Origin: Lachnospiraceae bacterium UBA7205
Lineage (GTDB): Bacteria > Bacillota > Clostridia > Lachnospirales > Lachnospiraceae
Assembly: GCA_002490665.1 (NCBI GenBank)
Contig: DKUL01000001.1
Location: 92,969 to 156,968 of the forward strand
DNA length: 64,000 nt
Direction: 5' to 3'
The notes under the pieces are model-generated. The model was not told the DNA's origin. It was given only the letters and a program-made list of their open reading frames with translations, and did no database searches. The translations under genes were made by a program, and so were the position numbers. How positions within the stretch are numbered: position 1 is the stretch's first letter; each line of letters starts with the position of its first letter. Positions 50,414 through 60,090 of this stretch are shown in pieces.

Positions 50414-52518
50414 GTTATCTGCTCCTCCTTATCATGGCAAACTCCTTTTATTATCTTAAATTTTGTCATCTCCCGCTCCATTTCCTCCGAAACGGTTGAC
50501 AAGTGGTCGATGCGGTCTGCCACAGTCCGGATTCCGCCCAGCTGTTTCTCCAGATAATCTGCGGCCTTCTCTGTCAGATTCGCCGTTTGAGCCGAGATAT
50601 TACGGATTCGTTCCACCGCAATGACAACAGAGCTGTCGCACTCGTGCATTTCCTCTATTAACTGCTCCATGCCTTTGACAGATTCCCGCGTTTTTTCCGC
50701 AAGCGCATTGAAATCCGCAAAAGTATCCCGCACAGTGTCTACTACCTTCGTCTGTTCGTCCATCCCTGTACGGACAAATTCAATATTTTTAACCGCCTCC
50801 GAGATGTCCTTGCACAGCTCCGCAATAATTTCCTCTATATCCGTGGCCGCGGACGATGAATTAGCGGCAAGCTTTCCAATAGATTCCGCCACGACTGCAA
50901 AGCCCTTTCCATGTTCCCCTGCCCGTGCTGCCTCGATGGACGCGTTTAATGAAAGCAGGCCTGTCTCTGAAGAAATCTCAGTAATCGTATTCAATATTCC
51001 CGAAATTTTTTGGGACTGCTGCTCCAATGTCATAATCTTCGCATAAGCTTCCGCCATTCTCCCTGCCGCCGCTTCGTTCTGCCTTTTGAGCTCCGCCACG
51101 CTCTTCATTCCGTTTTCCCCGGAAATTATCGTATTCTGCGCGTCTGCCAGAAGAAGCTCGCCTTTTTTTTGCAGCTGCACAAACTTTTCGCCCAGCTCAT
51201 CCTCCTGCATGACAACCTGTGTCACATCCGCGTTCTGCGTATCCGTACCATCCGCAATTTCCCGAACCGCCTGACTGGTCGCATCCATCTCCTCCTCAAT
51301 CTGCCTTAAATGGTCAGAGCTTTCGACGACCTCACCCGTAATTGTCGCAAGTTTGGTAAGGATTGCGGATATTTTTCCAGTCATTTTATTAAAGCTCCTT
51401 GCAAGGGTACCGATTTCATTGGTGTTGTTCTCCTCCGCCTGTACCGTGAAATCTCCCTCGGAAGCCTCCCCGATTAGTTCCGTAATCAGGATAATCGGCT
51501 GTGTGAGCCTGCGAGCCAGAAGCGCAATTACCACGACCGCAACAAGAATCACGAGCAAGTCCACCACGATTGCAATCGCAATTACCCGATACACCGGCGC
51601 CATCGCTTTTGATTCCCTGTGAAGCGTAATGACAGACCATGAATCCGACTCTCCCTTGAGCGGTATTGACGCATAGCTTACAAAATAAGTCGCTCCCTCA
51701 TTCCTCATCTTACGGCTTCCGCTGTTTCCAGCCATGACATCCGAAATGATTTCCTGATAATCCTCCGAAACCGTTATATCCTGCTCCTGCGTCAGGATAT
51801 TACCCAGTTCGTCTGTCAGAGGCTGCCCTGCCCCATCCTTCTGCGATACGGTCTTGGTCAGCAGCTTGTAATTGTACAGCTCCTCAATCTGTGCGCTGTC
51901 CGGATGCGCCACCACAACCCCCTCCCCATCAATGACAAAAGAATATTCCCCATTCTCCACATCGGAAAAATTCTCAATGATGCTTTGGAGATAATCCAGT
52001 TTTAAGTCCGCCGCAAAGATACCGATAAGACCATCCTCCCGGTACATCGGAAAAAATATCGAAGCGCACGGCATTCCGGTATTTACAGAATAATAGGATT
52101 TTGAAACAAATGCTTTCTGCTCTTCCATTGTCTGGGTAAACCACCACCTTGTGGAACGGTCGGCAAGCTCCCCGGAAGAACGTCCGGTCTGCATTCCGTC
52201 CCTGCCCTGAATGTAGAGCAGCTCCAGATACGAATTGCGCTTTACGCAGTCTTCCAAAATCGGTGTCTGTATCTCTGTTTTCATCGTCAGGATGCTGGGA
52301 TTGAAAGCCAGCTCCTGCGTAACGCTGTATGCCCCGCTTAAAAATGTGGCAATCTCGCCGGAAACCAGCTGGGACTTATCCTGACTCTCTCCATAAATTT
52401 CACTTTCATAGGATTTTGCAAAAATAAAAACAACAATTCCTGTTAAGCATACTGCTAATGCGCATACAATCGCTATCATGGGGAACAGCAGTTGTTTGAA
52501 AATACTGGTTCTTTTCAT
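50410..52518 (-). CDS. Methyl-accepting chemotaxis protein with dCache-type sensor
   Basis: A 702-residue chemoreceptor: N-terminal membrane helix (about 12-35), large extracellular double-Cache sensor (about 40-295, including YSVNTGMPCASIFFPMYRE), second helix (about 308-330), HAMP, and a signalling domain with ETGLLSLNASIEAARAGEHG. It senses an outside ligand, perhaps an amino acid, and signals to CheA. The start MKRTSIF follows AAGGAG. It stands alone apart from a 30-residue peptide gene coupled at its 3' end. Confidence 0.92.
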   Translation of the reverse strand: MKRTSIFKQLLFPMIAIVCALAVCLTGIVVFIFAKSYESEIYGESQDKSQLVSGEIATFLSGAYSVTQELAFNPSILTMKTEIQTPILEDCVKRNSYLELLYIQGRDGMQTGRSSGELADRSTRWWFTQTMEEQKAFVSKSYYSVNTGMPCASIFFPMYREDGLIGIFAADLKLDYLQSIIENFSDVENGEYSFVIDGEGVVVAHPDSAQIEELYNYKLLTKTVSQKDGAGQPLTDELGNILTQEQDITVSEDYQEIISDVMAGNSGSRKMRNEGATYFVSYASIPLKGESDSWSVITLHRESKAMAPVYRVIAIAIVVDLLVILVAVVVIALLARRLTQPIILITELIGEASEGDFTVQAEENNTNEIGTLARSFNKMTGKISAILTKLATITGEVVESSDHLRQIEEEMDATSQAVREIADGTDTQNADVTQVVMQEDELGEKFVQLQKKGELLLADAQNTIISGENGMKSVAELKRQNEAAAGRMAEAYAKIMTLEQQSQKISGILNTITEISSETGLLSLNASIEAARAGEHGKGFAVVAESIGKLAANSSSAATDIEEIIAELCKDISEAVKNIEFVRTGMDEQTKVVDTVRDTFADFNALAEKTRESVKGMEQLIEEMHECDSSVVIAVERIRNISAQTANLTEKAADYLEKQLGGIRTVADRIDHLSTVSEEMEREMTKFKIIKGVCHDKEEQIT

Positions 52519-52621
52519 CTGTACTCCTTCTGCATACCGCATTGTTTGATTTGGCGGCACTGTATTTATCTAAAACTCACTATTTTATTTTACATGAATT
52601 GTTCACTTATGGCAATAATAT

Positions 52622-53077
52622 CTAAAAAACTTCCTCCAGCATCTGCGCCGGATTCTGGGCTGCTTTTACTTTGCCAAACGCCTTGACAATCATGCCCTCC
52701 TCATCTATCAGATAGGTTGTCCGCACCACGCCCATGCTGACTTTGCCATAATTCTTCTTTTCCTGCCACACGTCATATGCCTGTATGCAGGAAAGCTCCG
52801 GGTCGGAGAGCAGCGTGAACGGAAGGCTGAATTTTTCCTCGAATTTCTTGTGTGATGCCACGCTGTCCTTGCTGACGCCCAGCACGACTGCCCCTTTTTC
52901 CTGAAACTGCGGGTACAGTTCCCCAAAACCACATGCCTGTGCGGTGCACCCCGGCGTGTTATCCTTTGGGTAAAAATACAGGACTACCTTTTTGCCCCTG
53001 TATTCCTCCAATGTGTGTATTTGTCCATTCTGGTCCGGAAGTGAAAAATCCGGCGCTTTGGTTCCTGTCTGTAACAT
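52622..53077 (-). CDS. bcp: Thioredoxin-dependent thiol peroxidase (peroxiredoxin Bcp/PrxQ)
   Basis: A 151-residue peroxiredoxin with peroxidatic Cys44 and resolving Cys49 in NTPGCTAQACGF, the spacing of PrxQ/Bcp enzymes, plus GVSKDSVASHKKF and VVRTTYLIDEEG. It reduces hydrogen and organic peroxides using thioredoxin. Single gene with a good ribosome site. Confidence 0.94.
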   Translation of the reverse strand: MLQTGTKAPDFSLPDQNGQIHTLEEYRGKKVVLYFYPKDNTPGCTAQACGFGELYPQFQEKGAVVLGVSKDSVASHKKFEEKFSLPFTLLSDPELSCIQAYDVWQEKKNYGKVSMGVVRTTYLIDEEGMIVKAFGKVKAAQNPAQMLEEVF

Positions 53078-53138
53078 TTCTAGATCCTCCTTATTATAAA
53101 TTGTACTATCAATGAAAAAGATGTAAAGCCTTAACTAT

Positions 53139-54716
53139 TTATAAGACCTTACACCGCTCTATCACACAGCTGTGCGGCTTATCCGCCTTATCTTTGTCAT
53201 AGTCCACCCCGACAAGTACGATTTCGCCGCTGTAGCGTTCCAGCACCTGTGTGTATTGTCTGTTCTTAATCTGCTGAATTGCCGTTTCGGCTGACTTGTC
53301 GTATTTTAATTCGACAATAATCGCAGGCTTACCTGTATGCGGCAACGGCAGAAACACAATGTCTGCAAAGCCTTTTCCTGACGGAAACTCGCGTATCAGG
53401 ACGTAGTCTTTCCGGGCGCTGTAATAAGCAAGCCCTATGGCACACGCCAATGAATTTTCATCATTATAGGCAAGCATGGATGCCACTTCCGTATGTGCCC
53501 TGTCAAGTGCATCAGCAACATTCTGTGCATTACTATTAATCGTATCCTCAAGAAGTTTATCCGATGCTTTCAGCACGCGCATGACTTCCTGCCAGCCGCC
53601 GACACGCATTGCATTCTCAAACTCACGGATGATTTCCTTGTTCGGGATAAATACCTCTTCTTTCTCAGAATCATATCCAAGATAACCAAGATGAACCAAC
53701 AGCGTCAGCACATCATCCTTTATCTCAAAATTTTTCATGTCATTACGAAAGCTGCCTGTATTGATTCTGACGCGCCCACCGCCCAGCATATGCACGATGT
53801 CGGAGCGGAGTCCGTCAAAATCCATGTCTATATAAATTTTCAGCGCATCATAAACTTCCGTGGTCGTCCAGTAGCTTGACAGCTTATGGCATTTCATTGC
53901 CTCCACCACGGATTTCGGATTATAGATGTGCTGAAATCTCGTGAACATGTATCCGTCATACCAGCTGCCTGTCTCCTCAAAGTCCATATCAAAACGACTG
54001 CACAGTTCTTTAACCTCGTCCTCCGTAAATCCGGTATATTCCTCCAAACACCTCTGGTCTGTCATTGAAAATTCTGTAAACATGTTGAGCGCGGAATGAA
54101 GACCATATTTTTTTACAGGCAAGATTCCTGTCATGTACGCAAGTGCGACATAGGGCTGGTCTTTTAAAAGGACTCTTAAAAAATCAAGGTATTCCTTCTG
54201 CATGACCTCCGACTCCTGCCGCTCACGCATCACACAGTCCCACTCGTCAACCAAAAAGATAAACTCCCTGTCTGTTTCCGCATAAATCTGTTCGAGCACA
54301 GAGGCAAGGCTTGTCTCCTGTTCCGAAAAATATTCCCCATATACCTTACGGATATCGGCAATAACCACCTGTTCCAGATAATCTGTTACTTCCTGTTTTT
54401 TTGACTTGATTAGAAACTGCTGCATATTCAGGTAAATGACATCATACTTATTTAAATGCTCCGCAAATGTTTCATCGCTTTCTATCTGAAACCCTGCAAA
54501 CAGCTCCCTCGAATCGCAGCCACAGCTATAGTATGCCGCAAGCATCTCAAGCGCCATTGATTTTCCAAAACGGCGCGGTCTGCTCACACAGATATACGCA
54601 TCTCTCGTATTCAGACACCTATTGGTATATGATATCAGCCCCGTTTTATCCACATATATTTCAGAGCGAATTGACTTCAAAAAATTTTTGTTTTTCGGAT
54701 TGAAATATACTCCCAT
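53139..54716 (-). CDS. AAA-ATPase-like / PD-(D/E)XK nuclease-superfamily protein
   Basis: A 525-residue protein: N-terminal ATPase-like part with a Walker-A-like RPRRFGKSMALEMLAAY and Walker-B-like FIFLVDEWD, and a C-terminal PD-(D/E)XK domain (about 395-520) with SGKGFADIVFLP and IVELKYDKS. This is the widely repeated AAA-ATPase_like/DUF1703-type family of Clostridia and Bacteroidetes; the function is unknown and may be mobile or defence related. The start MGVYFNP follows CGGAGG. Confidence 0.88.
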   Translation of the reverse strand: MGVYFNPKNKNFLKSIRSEIYVDKTGLISYTNRCLNTRDAYICVSRPRRFGKSMALEMLAAYYSCGCDSRELFAGFQIESDETFAEHLNKYDVIYLNMQQFLIKSKKQEVTDYLEQVVIADIRKVYGEYFSEQETSLASVLEQIYAETDREFIFLVDEWDCVMRERQESEVMQKEYLDFLRVLLKDQPYVALAYMTGILPVKKYGLHSALNMFTEFSMTDQRCLEEYTGFTEDEVKELCSRFDMDFEETGSWYDGYMFTRFQHIYNPKSVVEAMKCHKLSSYWTTTEVYDALKIYIDMDFDGLRSDIVHMLGGGRVRINTGSFRNDMKNFEIKDDVLTLLVHLGYLGYDSEKEEVFIPNKEIIREFENAMRVGGWQEVMRVLKASDKLLEDTINSNAQNVADALDRAHTEVASMLAYNDENSLACAIGLAYYSARKDYVLIREFPSGKGFADIVFLPLPHTGKPAIIVELKYDKSAETAIQQIKNRQYTQVLERYSGEIVLVGVDYDKDKADKPHSCVIERCKVL

Positions 54717-54796
54717 AAAATTCCTCCGCAAATGTTTTCTAAGTTTTATTATATGGGAAACAGAAAGAATTAACAAGCTGAACGGTCACAAAAGTT

Positions 54797-54859
54797 AGGA
54801 ACTGTTCAAAAAACTACTTGTGACAAGTAATTGTCATGAGTAATTATTGAACAGTTCCT
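54797..54859. repeat. 13-bp inverted repeat downstream of a PPOX gene
   Basis: AGGAACTGTTCAA (54797-54809) and TTGAACAGTTCCT (54847-54859) are exact complements with an inner ACTTGT/ACAAGT stem. It lies seven bases beyond the minus-strand PPOX stop and upstream of the AAA/PD-(D/E)XK gene. AACAGTTCCT recurs at about 63421-63430. Confidence 0.6.
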
Positions 54860-54865
54860 TAATGC

Positions 54866-55294
54866 CTATTCCAAGTCCACCATCGCAAAGCTTGAATTTT
54901 TCAGCGCACAGTAATGTCGCCCTTTTACTGCCGTAAATTTCAGCACGCAGTAATCAGGGTCTGTTACGCCGCCGCTATAGTACATCGTGTCGCCCGGATG
55001 CCATAATTCCTGCTTAATTTCCGCATCCTGCAATACCTCCATTGTTCCCACAAGCATGACGCCTTCATACTTAAAGCGCCCTTTATTATAAAAATAAATG
55101 CTCGCTTTCGGGTTTTTCATGTACTGCTGTGCACGCATGGAGGATGTATTGGTCGAAAAATAAAAGCTGTCGCCCTCAATTTTGCCGGGTGCAAACATTG
55201 CCTTGATTGTCGGAAACCCCTCCTCGTCCACGGACGCTATAAACGCCGTTTTCTGTTTTTCAATAAATGTCATCAGCTGCTGCCTTGATTTCAT
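54866..55294 (-). CDS. Pyridoxamine 5'-phosphate oxidase-family (flavin-binding split barrel) protein
   Basis: A 142-residue protein starting MKSRQQLMTF: FIASVDEEGFPTIKAMFAP, FYFSTNTSSMRAQQYMKNPKASIYF and GVMLVGTMEVL are standard for the family that binds FMN or F420/haem-like cofactors. Substrate unknown. The start follows GAGGGGGA. A single gene with an inverted repeat at its 3' end. Confidence 0.88.
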   Translation of the reverse strand: MKSRQQLMTFIEKQKTAFIASVDEEGFPTIKAMFAPGKIEGDSFYFSTNTSSMRAQQYMKNPKASIYFYNKGRFKYEGVMLVGTMEVLQDAEIKQELWHPGDTMYYSGGVTDPDYCVLKFTAVKGRHYCALKNSSFAMVDLE

Positions 55295-55674
55295 CAAAAA
55301 TCCCCCTCTCATGTTTGCTTATTTTGAATCGTTCCTTTGTCAGTGTATTAAGCCCTTCGTTTACAACAAATCACCTCCATAATATATGCATCATATTTAA
55401 ATATTAATCTATTTAGAATATTTCTATTTAGAACTATATTAAATATATCATACAAACAAGGTAAAAGCAATATCATTTGTTGACAACAGTGCTTCCATTG
55501 CACCCCAAGGCCGTGACTCCTTCCACCAAAAAAGCTGCTGGAAAATTTACTCCTTTTCCAACAGCTCCTAAGCCTACTATAAATGGATGACGTTCCGTAA
55601 GGGTCAACAATATTTTATGAATTGAGATAAATAATAAAACTATCTTGCCATAGCGCTTTTTGATTATACAGCGC
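55295..55674. other. AT-rich intergenic region with one terminator
   Basis: This 380-base gap shows no acceptable coding frame. The half next to the PPOX gene is very AT-rich and probably holds its promoter. The other half contains the terminator of the LytTR gene at 55533-55566. Confidence 0.5.
55533..55566 (-). terminator. Rho-independent terminator of the LytTR gene
   Basis: AGCTGCTGGAAAA and TTTTCCAACAGCT pair with one mismatch; on the minus strand the stem runs into TTTTTT. It lies about 110 bases beyond the gene stop. Confidence 0.78.
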
Positions 55675-56370
55675 TTAAAAATAACGAATCATCGCGCGGT
55701 TCATGTCATCATACAGCCCCCTCGACAGCGGAACTTGTGTCCCATCTTTTAGGATTACCTGCGTCCTTGTTATTTTCCTGACATAACTCAGGTTCACGAT
55801 AAACGACCGCCCCGTGCGGAAAAAACGCTTATCCAGGCTCTTCTCCAGCTCTGCAAGTGTCTTTTTCGCAGTATACATTTCCGCACCATGAATCGTCACA
55901 TAATTTCTCCGCACCTCGATATAGCGGATTTCTCCTGCCTGAATACGGACACTGCCATCTGTAGTCTGCAGGCACAGTGCATTTTCCCTGCCCCTTACAC
56001 GCTGCACGGCGCGGTCCAGCACCACACCAAGCTTATCACCTGTCACTGGTTTCAGAAGATAATGCAGCGCTTCCACATCATAGCCCTCGGAAATGTACTC
56101 CATGTATCCTGTGATAAACACAATCTGCACATACTGGTTGCTCTCCCTTATTTTTTCCGCCAGCTCCATGCCGCTCATTTTCTGCATCTCAATGTCAAGA
56201 AACAGCATGTCAAACGCCCTGTCCTCCGCATACCGGAACAAAAATGCCTCCGCCGAAGGAAACAGTTCTATATCCACGGCAGCATTATGGCTAGCCGCCC
56301 ATTTTTCTATCAGTTTTGCCGTATAATCGGCATCGGCATTATTGTCATCACAGACTGCAACCCTGTACAT
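55675..56370 (-). CDS. Orphan LytTR-family response regulator
   Basis: A 231-residue regulator: receiver with CDD, phospho-Asp in MLFLDIEMQKMSGM and Lys in YLLKPVTG, then a LytTR domain (about 130-230) with IRYIEVRRNYVTIH and FFRTGRSFIVNLSYVRKI. GGGAG precedes the ATG. No kinase gene adjoins it; the soluble GHKL kinase 11 kb away is a conceivable but unproven partner. Confidence 0.9.
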   Translation of the reverse strand: MYRVAVCDDNNADADYTAKLIEKWAASHNAAVDIELFPSAEAFLFRYAEDRAFDMLFLDIEMQKMSGMELAEKIRESNQYVQIVFITGYMEYISEGYDVEALHYLLKPVTGDKLGVVLDRAVQRVRGRENALCLQTTDGSVRIQAGEIRYIEVRRNYVTIHGAEMYTAKKTLAELEKSLDKRFFRTGRSFIVNLSYVRKITRTQVILKDGTQVPLSRGLYDDMNRAMIRYF

Positions 56371-56447
56371 GGCAGGCAGCTCCCTTCCATCTTTGTATTT
56401 TCAATATTATAAATAAATGATGGCTACTTTTCAAGGGTTCGTCATTA

Positions 56448-57470
56448 TTATTGCAGCTCAAACGTAAAACAGGTCGTTTCAGAGCTTGTGCCCGGTTTCC
56501 ACTCTTCGCCTTCAGCAGGCAAATTTGGTATCAGGCAGCTGTCTACTTTAATGCCGACAGACTCGGATGTACCGTCTTCATAGTTGACGGTACAGGTTAT
56601 TATCGTGTTATCAAGCATTTTTTGCAGCCCTGTATTTATGTCCTGAATGCTTCTGCCGTCACCCCATATCAAATTGTAGGTTTGCGCATCAAGAAGGCGC
56701 ACATTACAGACATTAATCCATGTGGATTCATCTGTCTGTTTATCATAGTCAAGCGTAAACGACTTATAAAGGACAGTTTCATATAGCCATGGCTGGTCAT
56801 CACCTTCCAGATCAGAATAATTGCCTCCGATACTTCCGGTGTTTAATTCTCCGTCATAAAGCTGTCCTCCAATGACAATGCTCTCCCCATTTTCCGGCTG
56901 CAATATCTGGAACGCGCCATTGTTGATGCTGTAGGTAACACTTTCAATATTATCCCCTTCACAGGTAAGCGGCATACTAAAACAGTAATCCACCACCCCC
57001 TTGTCATCATCACCTCCAAGCACCCATGACTCTGTACTGTCACCGGAAATCAGCGGAACAGGATGCCCTTGTTCAAGCGCAATTTCCTGCACATCTTCGT
57101 TCTGTGCTTCGGCCGCTTTTACTTTCAGTGTAAACATCTTGTCAAACATGTCAAAGAGGTTGCTTTGTTCCTCTCCCTGCGTGGCTGCAGCGATTTCGTC
57201 ATCCTTTTCATAATCGTTTCCGGCAATATCTGCATGCTCATTCTGTGAACGTCCTGACCCTGCAAAAAATCCTGCCGTAACGACAACTGCCGCACATGCC
57301 GCAGCAGCAGCCACACTTCCCATTCGTTTCCTTTTTATTGCCCGATTTTCTTTTTTCATATTTTCCCTGCACATTCCTTCCATTTTGACGTCAGAAAAGG
57401 CGATGTCTGCTTTTTCCTGGACAATCTCCGGAATTTCAATATCCTCCAAAAAAATATTTTCCCTCATCAT
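56448..57470 (-). CDS. Membrane partner (anti-sigma-like, DUF4179-type) of the ECF sigma factor
   Basis: A 340-residue protein with an N-terminal cytoplasmic part (about 1-48), one membrane helix (about 50-70, VAAAAACAAVVVTAGFFA) and a long extracytoplasmic domain with acidic Gly/Asp segments. It is made in the same unit as the ECF sigma factor (four-base overlap), the standard place of an anti-sigma factor. No zinc-binding HxxxCxxC motif is seen, so regulation would be of a non-ZAS kind. Confidence 0.78.
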   Translation of the reverse strand: MMRENIFLEDIEIPEIVQEKADIAFSDVKMEGMCRENMKKENRAIKRKRMGSVAAAAACAAVVVTAGFFAGSGRSQNEHADIAGNDYEKDDEIAAATQGEEQSNLFDMFDKMFTLKVKAAEAQNEDVQEIALEQGHPVPLISGDSTESWVLGGDDDKGVVDYCFSMPLTCEGDNIESVTYSINNGAFQILQPENGESIVIGGQLYDGELNTGSIGGNYSDLEGDDQPWLYETVLYKSFTLDYDKQTDESTWINVCNVRLLDAQTYNLIWGDGRSIQDINTGLQKMLDNTIITCTVNYEDGTSESVGIKVDSCLIPNLPAEGEEWKPGTSSETTCFTFELQ

Positions 57471-57994
57471 AAGCCTTGCGCTCCTTTCCGGATTCCATAG
57501 TAATCCCTTGCCAGCTTTTCCCTTGCCCTTTGAAGACGTGTCTGCACTGTACTTTTCGGTACTTTTAATATGTCCGCAATTTCCTCGATATGGTATCCCT
57601 CACTGTAAAATAACGTCATGACAATACGGTATTTCTCGTCCAATGTCGACAATGCCTCCTTTAACTCCAAATTGTACTCATCATATACTGCCGGTTCCTC
57701 ATATTCCTCGCAAAATACCCGGCTTCCTGTTTTTTTCCTGATGCTGTTACAATTATTAATCAATATCCGCGTCATCCATGTCTTAAAATACTGGGGATTT
57801 TTCAAGGTATCAATTTTTTCCCAGCAGGCAAGTATCGTATCCTGAACCCCATCCGCTGCATCCTCGTCATTCATCAAAATCGCCAGTGCAATCTTATACA
57901 TATCCTTGAGGAAAAGCTGCATAAGCTCGGTAAAAGCATCGGAATTTTTCCGTTTCGCCTTTTTCACCAGATTTTCAATTTCTTTGCCCTTCAT
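57467..57994 (-). CDS. ECF-type RNA polymerase sigma factor
   Basis: A 175-residue sigma factor: region 2 (about 15-85, DAFTELMQLFLKDMYKIAL and DAADGVQDTILACWEKI) and region 4 (about 112-168, YRIVMTLFYSEGYHIEEIA and VPKSTVQTRLQRAREKL). The start MKGKEIENL follows AGGAGG; longer in-frame starts read through a dispersed repeat and are rejected. Coupled to the membrane protein that probably holds it inactive. Confidence 0.92.
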   Translation of the reverse strand: MKGKEIENLVKKAKRKNSDAFTELMQLFLKDMYKIALAILMNDEDAADGVQDTILACWEKIDTLKNPQYFKTWMTRILINNCNSIRKKTGSRVFCEEYEEPAVYDEYNLELKEALSTLDEKYRIVMTLFYSEGYHIEEIADILKVPKSTVQTRLQRAREKLARDYYGIRKGAQGL

Positions 57995-58120
57995 AAAGGC
58001 ATTCCTCCTGTGCGCACAGTTTTGGCTTACTCCAAAAGCGTCCTTCTGTTTCTTCCTATATATTAGATACCCCATCTCCCAAAAAAATCCCACCCAAAAA
58101 TCAAGAAGGGAACGATTTAT

Positions 58121-58178
58121 CTTCCCCATTCGCCACTTCTGCGGCATACTTCCTCTGCGTAGGGCTGCGCATAAAAAA
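58121..58178 (-). repeat. Dispersed intergenic hairpin repeat, copy R5
   Basis: CTTCCCCATTCGCC, GCGGCATACTTCCTCTGCG, AGGGCTGCGCATAAAAAAA. It matches R6 over the last 35 bases with two changes and lies ten bases 3' of the EAL gene. A reading frame crosses it into the sigma gene but is not a real extension. Confidence 0.8.
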
Positions 58179-58188
58179 AGTCAGGGCT

Positions 58189-60090
58189 TTACGCACCTAA
58201 CTTTTTTTCAAGAAATTCAATAAACTCATCCTCCGGCAGAGGCTTTGAAAAATAATACCCCTGAATATGACTGATTCCCAAATCCTCCATTGTCTGGAAC
58301 TGTTCCTTTGTCTCAATTCCCTCCGACACAATTTCCAGGTTCATCCCATGAATCATATGGATTGCCGCTTCCATGACATACTTTGCCTTTCCGTTTTCAA
58401 AATAGGAGTTTATCATGGTTCTGTCAAACTTGACAATGTCCACTGGCATGTCCACAATATAGTTCAGGTTGGACTGTCCTGTACCGAAATCATCAAGGGA
58501 AAATTTGACTCCATATCCCATCAGCTCCTCCATGTTTTTAATCAGTGTCATTTTCGCACTTGTGGAAGCTGATTCTGTAATTTCAAGGTTAATGTATTTT
58601 GAGTCTATACCATATTGCTCCATTATCGTGATATAATCCTGCGCCAGATGCTCATACGCGCATTGTACTACAGATAGATTAATCTCTATGTACTGCATTC
58701 CATAATGCTCCAATGGATGGTTTTTTATAAAGCAGCAGACCTTCTCAAACACAACTCGCCCGAGCTTCATAATCAGTCCTGTCTCCTCGGCAATTTCTAT
58801 AAACATCCCGGGCGGCACAATTTTCCCCTCATTGTCGCGGATTCGCACAAGCGCTTCCGCCGAGGTAATGCGGTGTTCTGCCGTTGAAAAAATCGGCTGG
58901 TAAAACACTTCCACGCGGTCGTGCTCAAGCGCTTCCAGAATAAGCCGTTCCATCTCGCGTTCATTGCGCATCTTATCCACAATCTCCTGCCCCACATTGA
59001 AGAAATTCGTCTCGGAGAACTCCTTTTCCTCCTGTCTGACATAGCGGACAAGATACAGCAGATTCCCTGCCTTGTCCACGACATTGGCATGCGGCAGATA
59101 CAGCCAGCGGGGCAGGACAACACCCTCCTTGTCCTCGTCCCAGCTTTCCTGAAAGCGTTCGCGAATCTCCCTGACACGCTTTTCCGCGACTCCCATGTTG
59201 GTAAACACGACAAAATATTCATCCTCCGCATTTTTGAACGTAATTGAATCTGGTATTTTCATAAGATATTCTATAATCTGCATCTTAATCGCCGCACGCC
59301 TGTCCAGCCGTATGTTCTTATATGCACGGCTTGCAAAAACAATTACGAGAAGCGAAAAATCTTCGTCCTTTGCATAAAATTCCTTTGCATATTGATAGAG
59401 CGCATTACTGTTAAACAATCCTGTTTTCCTGTCGAGGTTTGTTTCCGGATTTTCCAGCTTCAGATAAAGCACCATGATTCCAATCGCGCCGGCATAACCC
59501 ACAATCAAAAGGTTCGTGTACATAAACTGTATCTGTGACGCACCTATCCACAGCACCAGCCAGATGCACACCGCCTCCCTTCGTCTGGGATTAATCTTCG
59601 CCTTTTCCTTATACATCAGGTAAAACACCCTAACAAAAAATATCAGCGATACACCGTATGTCACATAAACGCTCGGTCCATATGTATACAGCACCTCCGT
59701 CCCATCCGCAGAATAATTATAGTGAAGCGGAACGGCATACGTCCCAATGGCGCCAAGAAGAGCCAGCACCCAGTATTTTTTCATCTGCTTCCTGTACACA
59801 TCCATATTTACATAGATATCAACATACATATATTCCAGCGCACTGATGGCTACCGCAAGCAGTGTGACCAGGTACGTCTTCGCAATAAATTTTGCAAACG
59901 GCTCAGACACCTCATGGCGGTGCTGAATCACAATAATTGAAAGCACATCAAAAACCACGCAGACGAATGTCGTCCAGAATACGCTCCAAAAAGCCTTCTG
60001 AGTATATAACGATATCCGCTTCTGACGCACATAAAAATAAAATAGTACCAGCATCAAAACAATACCGCAGCATTGAATCTGTATATGCAT
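58189..60090 (-). CDS. Membrane c-di-GMP phosphodiesterase (degenerate GGDEF + EAL)
   Basis: A 633-residue protein: seven or so N-terminal membrane helices (about 5-210), a degenerate GGDEF domain (about 220-350; NAEDEYF in place of GGDEF) and an EAL domain (about 375-625). The EAL residues are intact: SAEALVRI, EINLSVVQ, LEITESA, LDDFGTGQSN, IVKFDR, VSEGIET and IQGYYFSKP. So it should hydrolyse c-di-GMP, with the GGDEF part perhaps as GTP sensor. The substrate signal for the membrane part is unknown. Confidence 0.9.
   Translation of the reverse strand: MHIQIQCCGIVLMLVLFYFYVRQKRISLYTQKAFWSVFWTTFVCVVFDVLSIIVIQHRHEVSEPFAKFIAKTYLVTLLAVAISALEYMYVDIYVNMDVYRKQMKKYWVLALLGAIGTYAVPLHYNYSADGTEVLYTYGPSVYVTYGVSLIFFVRVFYLMYKEKAKINPRRREAVCIWLVLWIGASQIQFMYTNLLIVGYAGAIGIMVLYLKLENPETNLDRKTGLFNSNALYQYAKEFYAKDEDFSLLVIVFASRAYKNIRLDRRAAIKMQIIEYLMKIPDSITFKNAEDEYFVVFTNMGVAEKRVREIRERFQESWDEDKEGVVLPRWLYLPHANVVDKAGNLLYLVRYVRQEEKEFSETNFFNVGQEIVDKMRNEREMERLILEALEHDRVEVFYQPIFSTAEHRITSAEALVRIRDNEGKIVPPGMFIEIAEETGLIMKLGRVVFEKVCCFIKNHPLEHYGMQYIEINLSVVQCAYEHLAQDYITIMEQYGIDSKYINLEITESASTSAKMTLIKNMEELMGYGVKFSLDDFGTGQSNLNYIVDMPVDIVKFDRTMINSYFENGKAKYVMEAAIHMIHGMNLEIVSEGIETKEQFQTMEDLGISHIQGYYFSKPLPEDEFIEFLEKKLGA

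Noticed and set aside
57995..58147. In-frame N-terminal extension of the ECF sigma factor beginning MPQKWRMGK
   Set aside because: It crosses the dispersed repeat R5 and an AT-rich leader, has no ribosome site, and the internal start MKGKEIENL has AGGAGG at good spacing.
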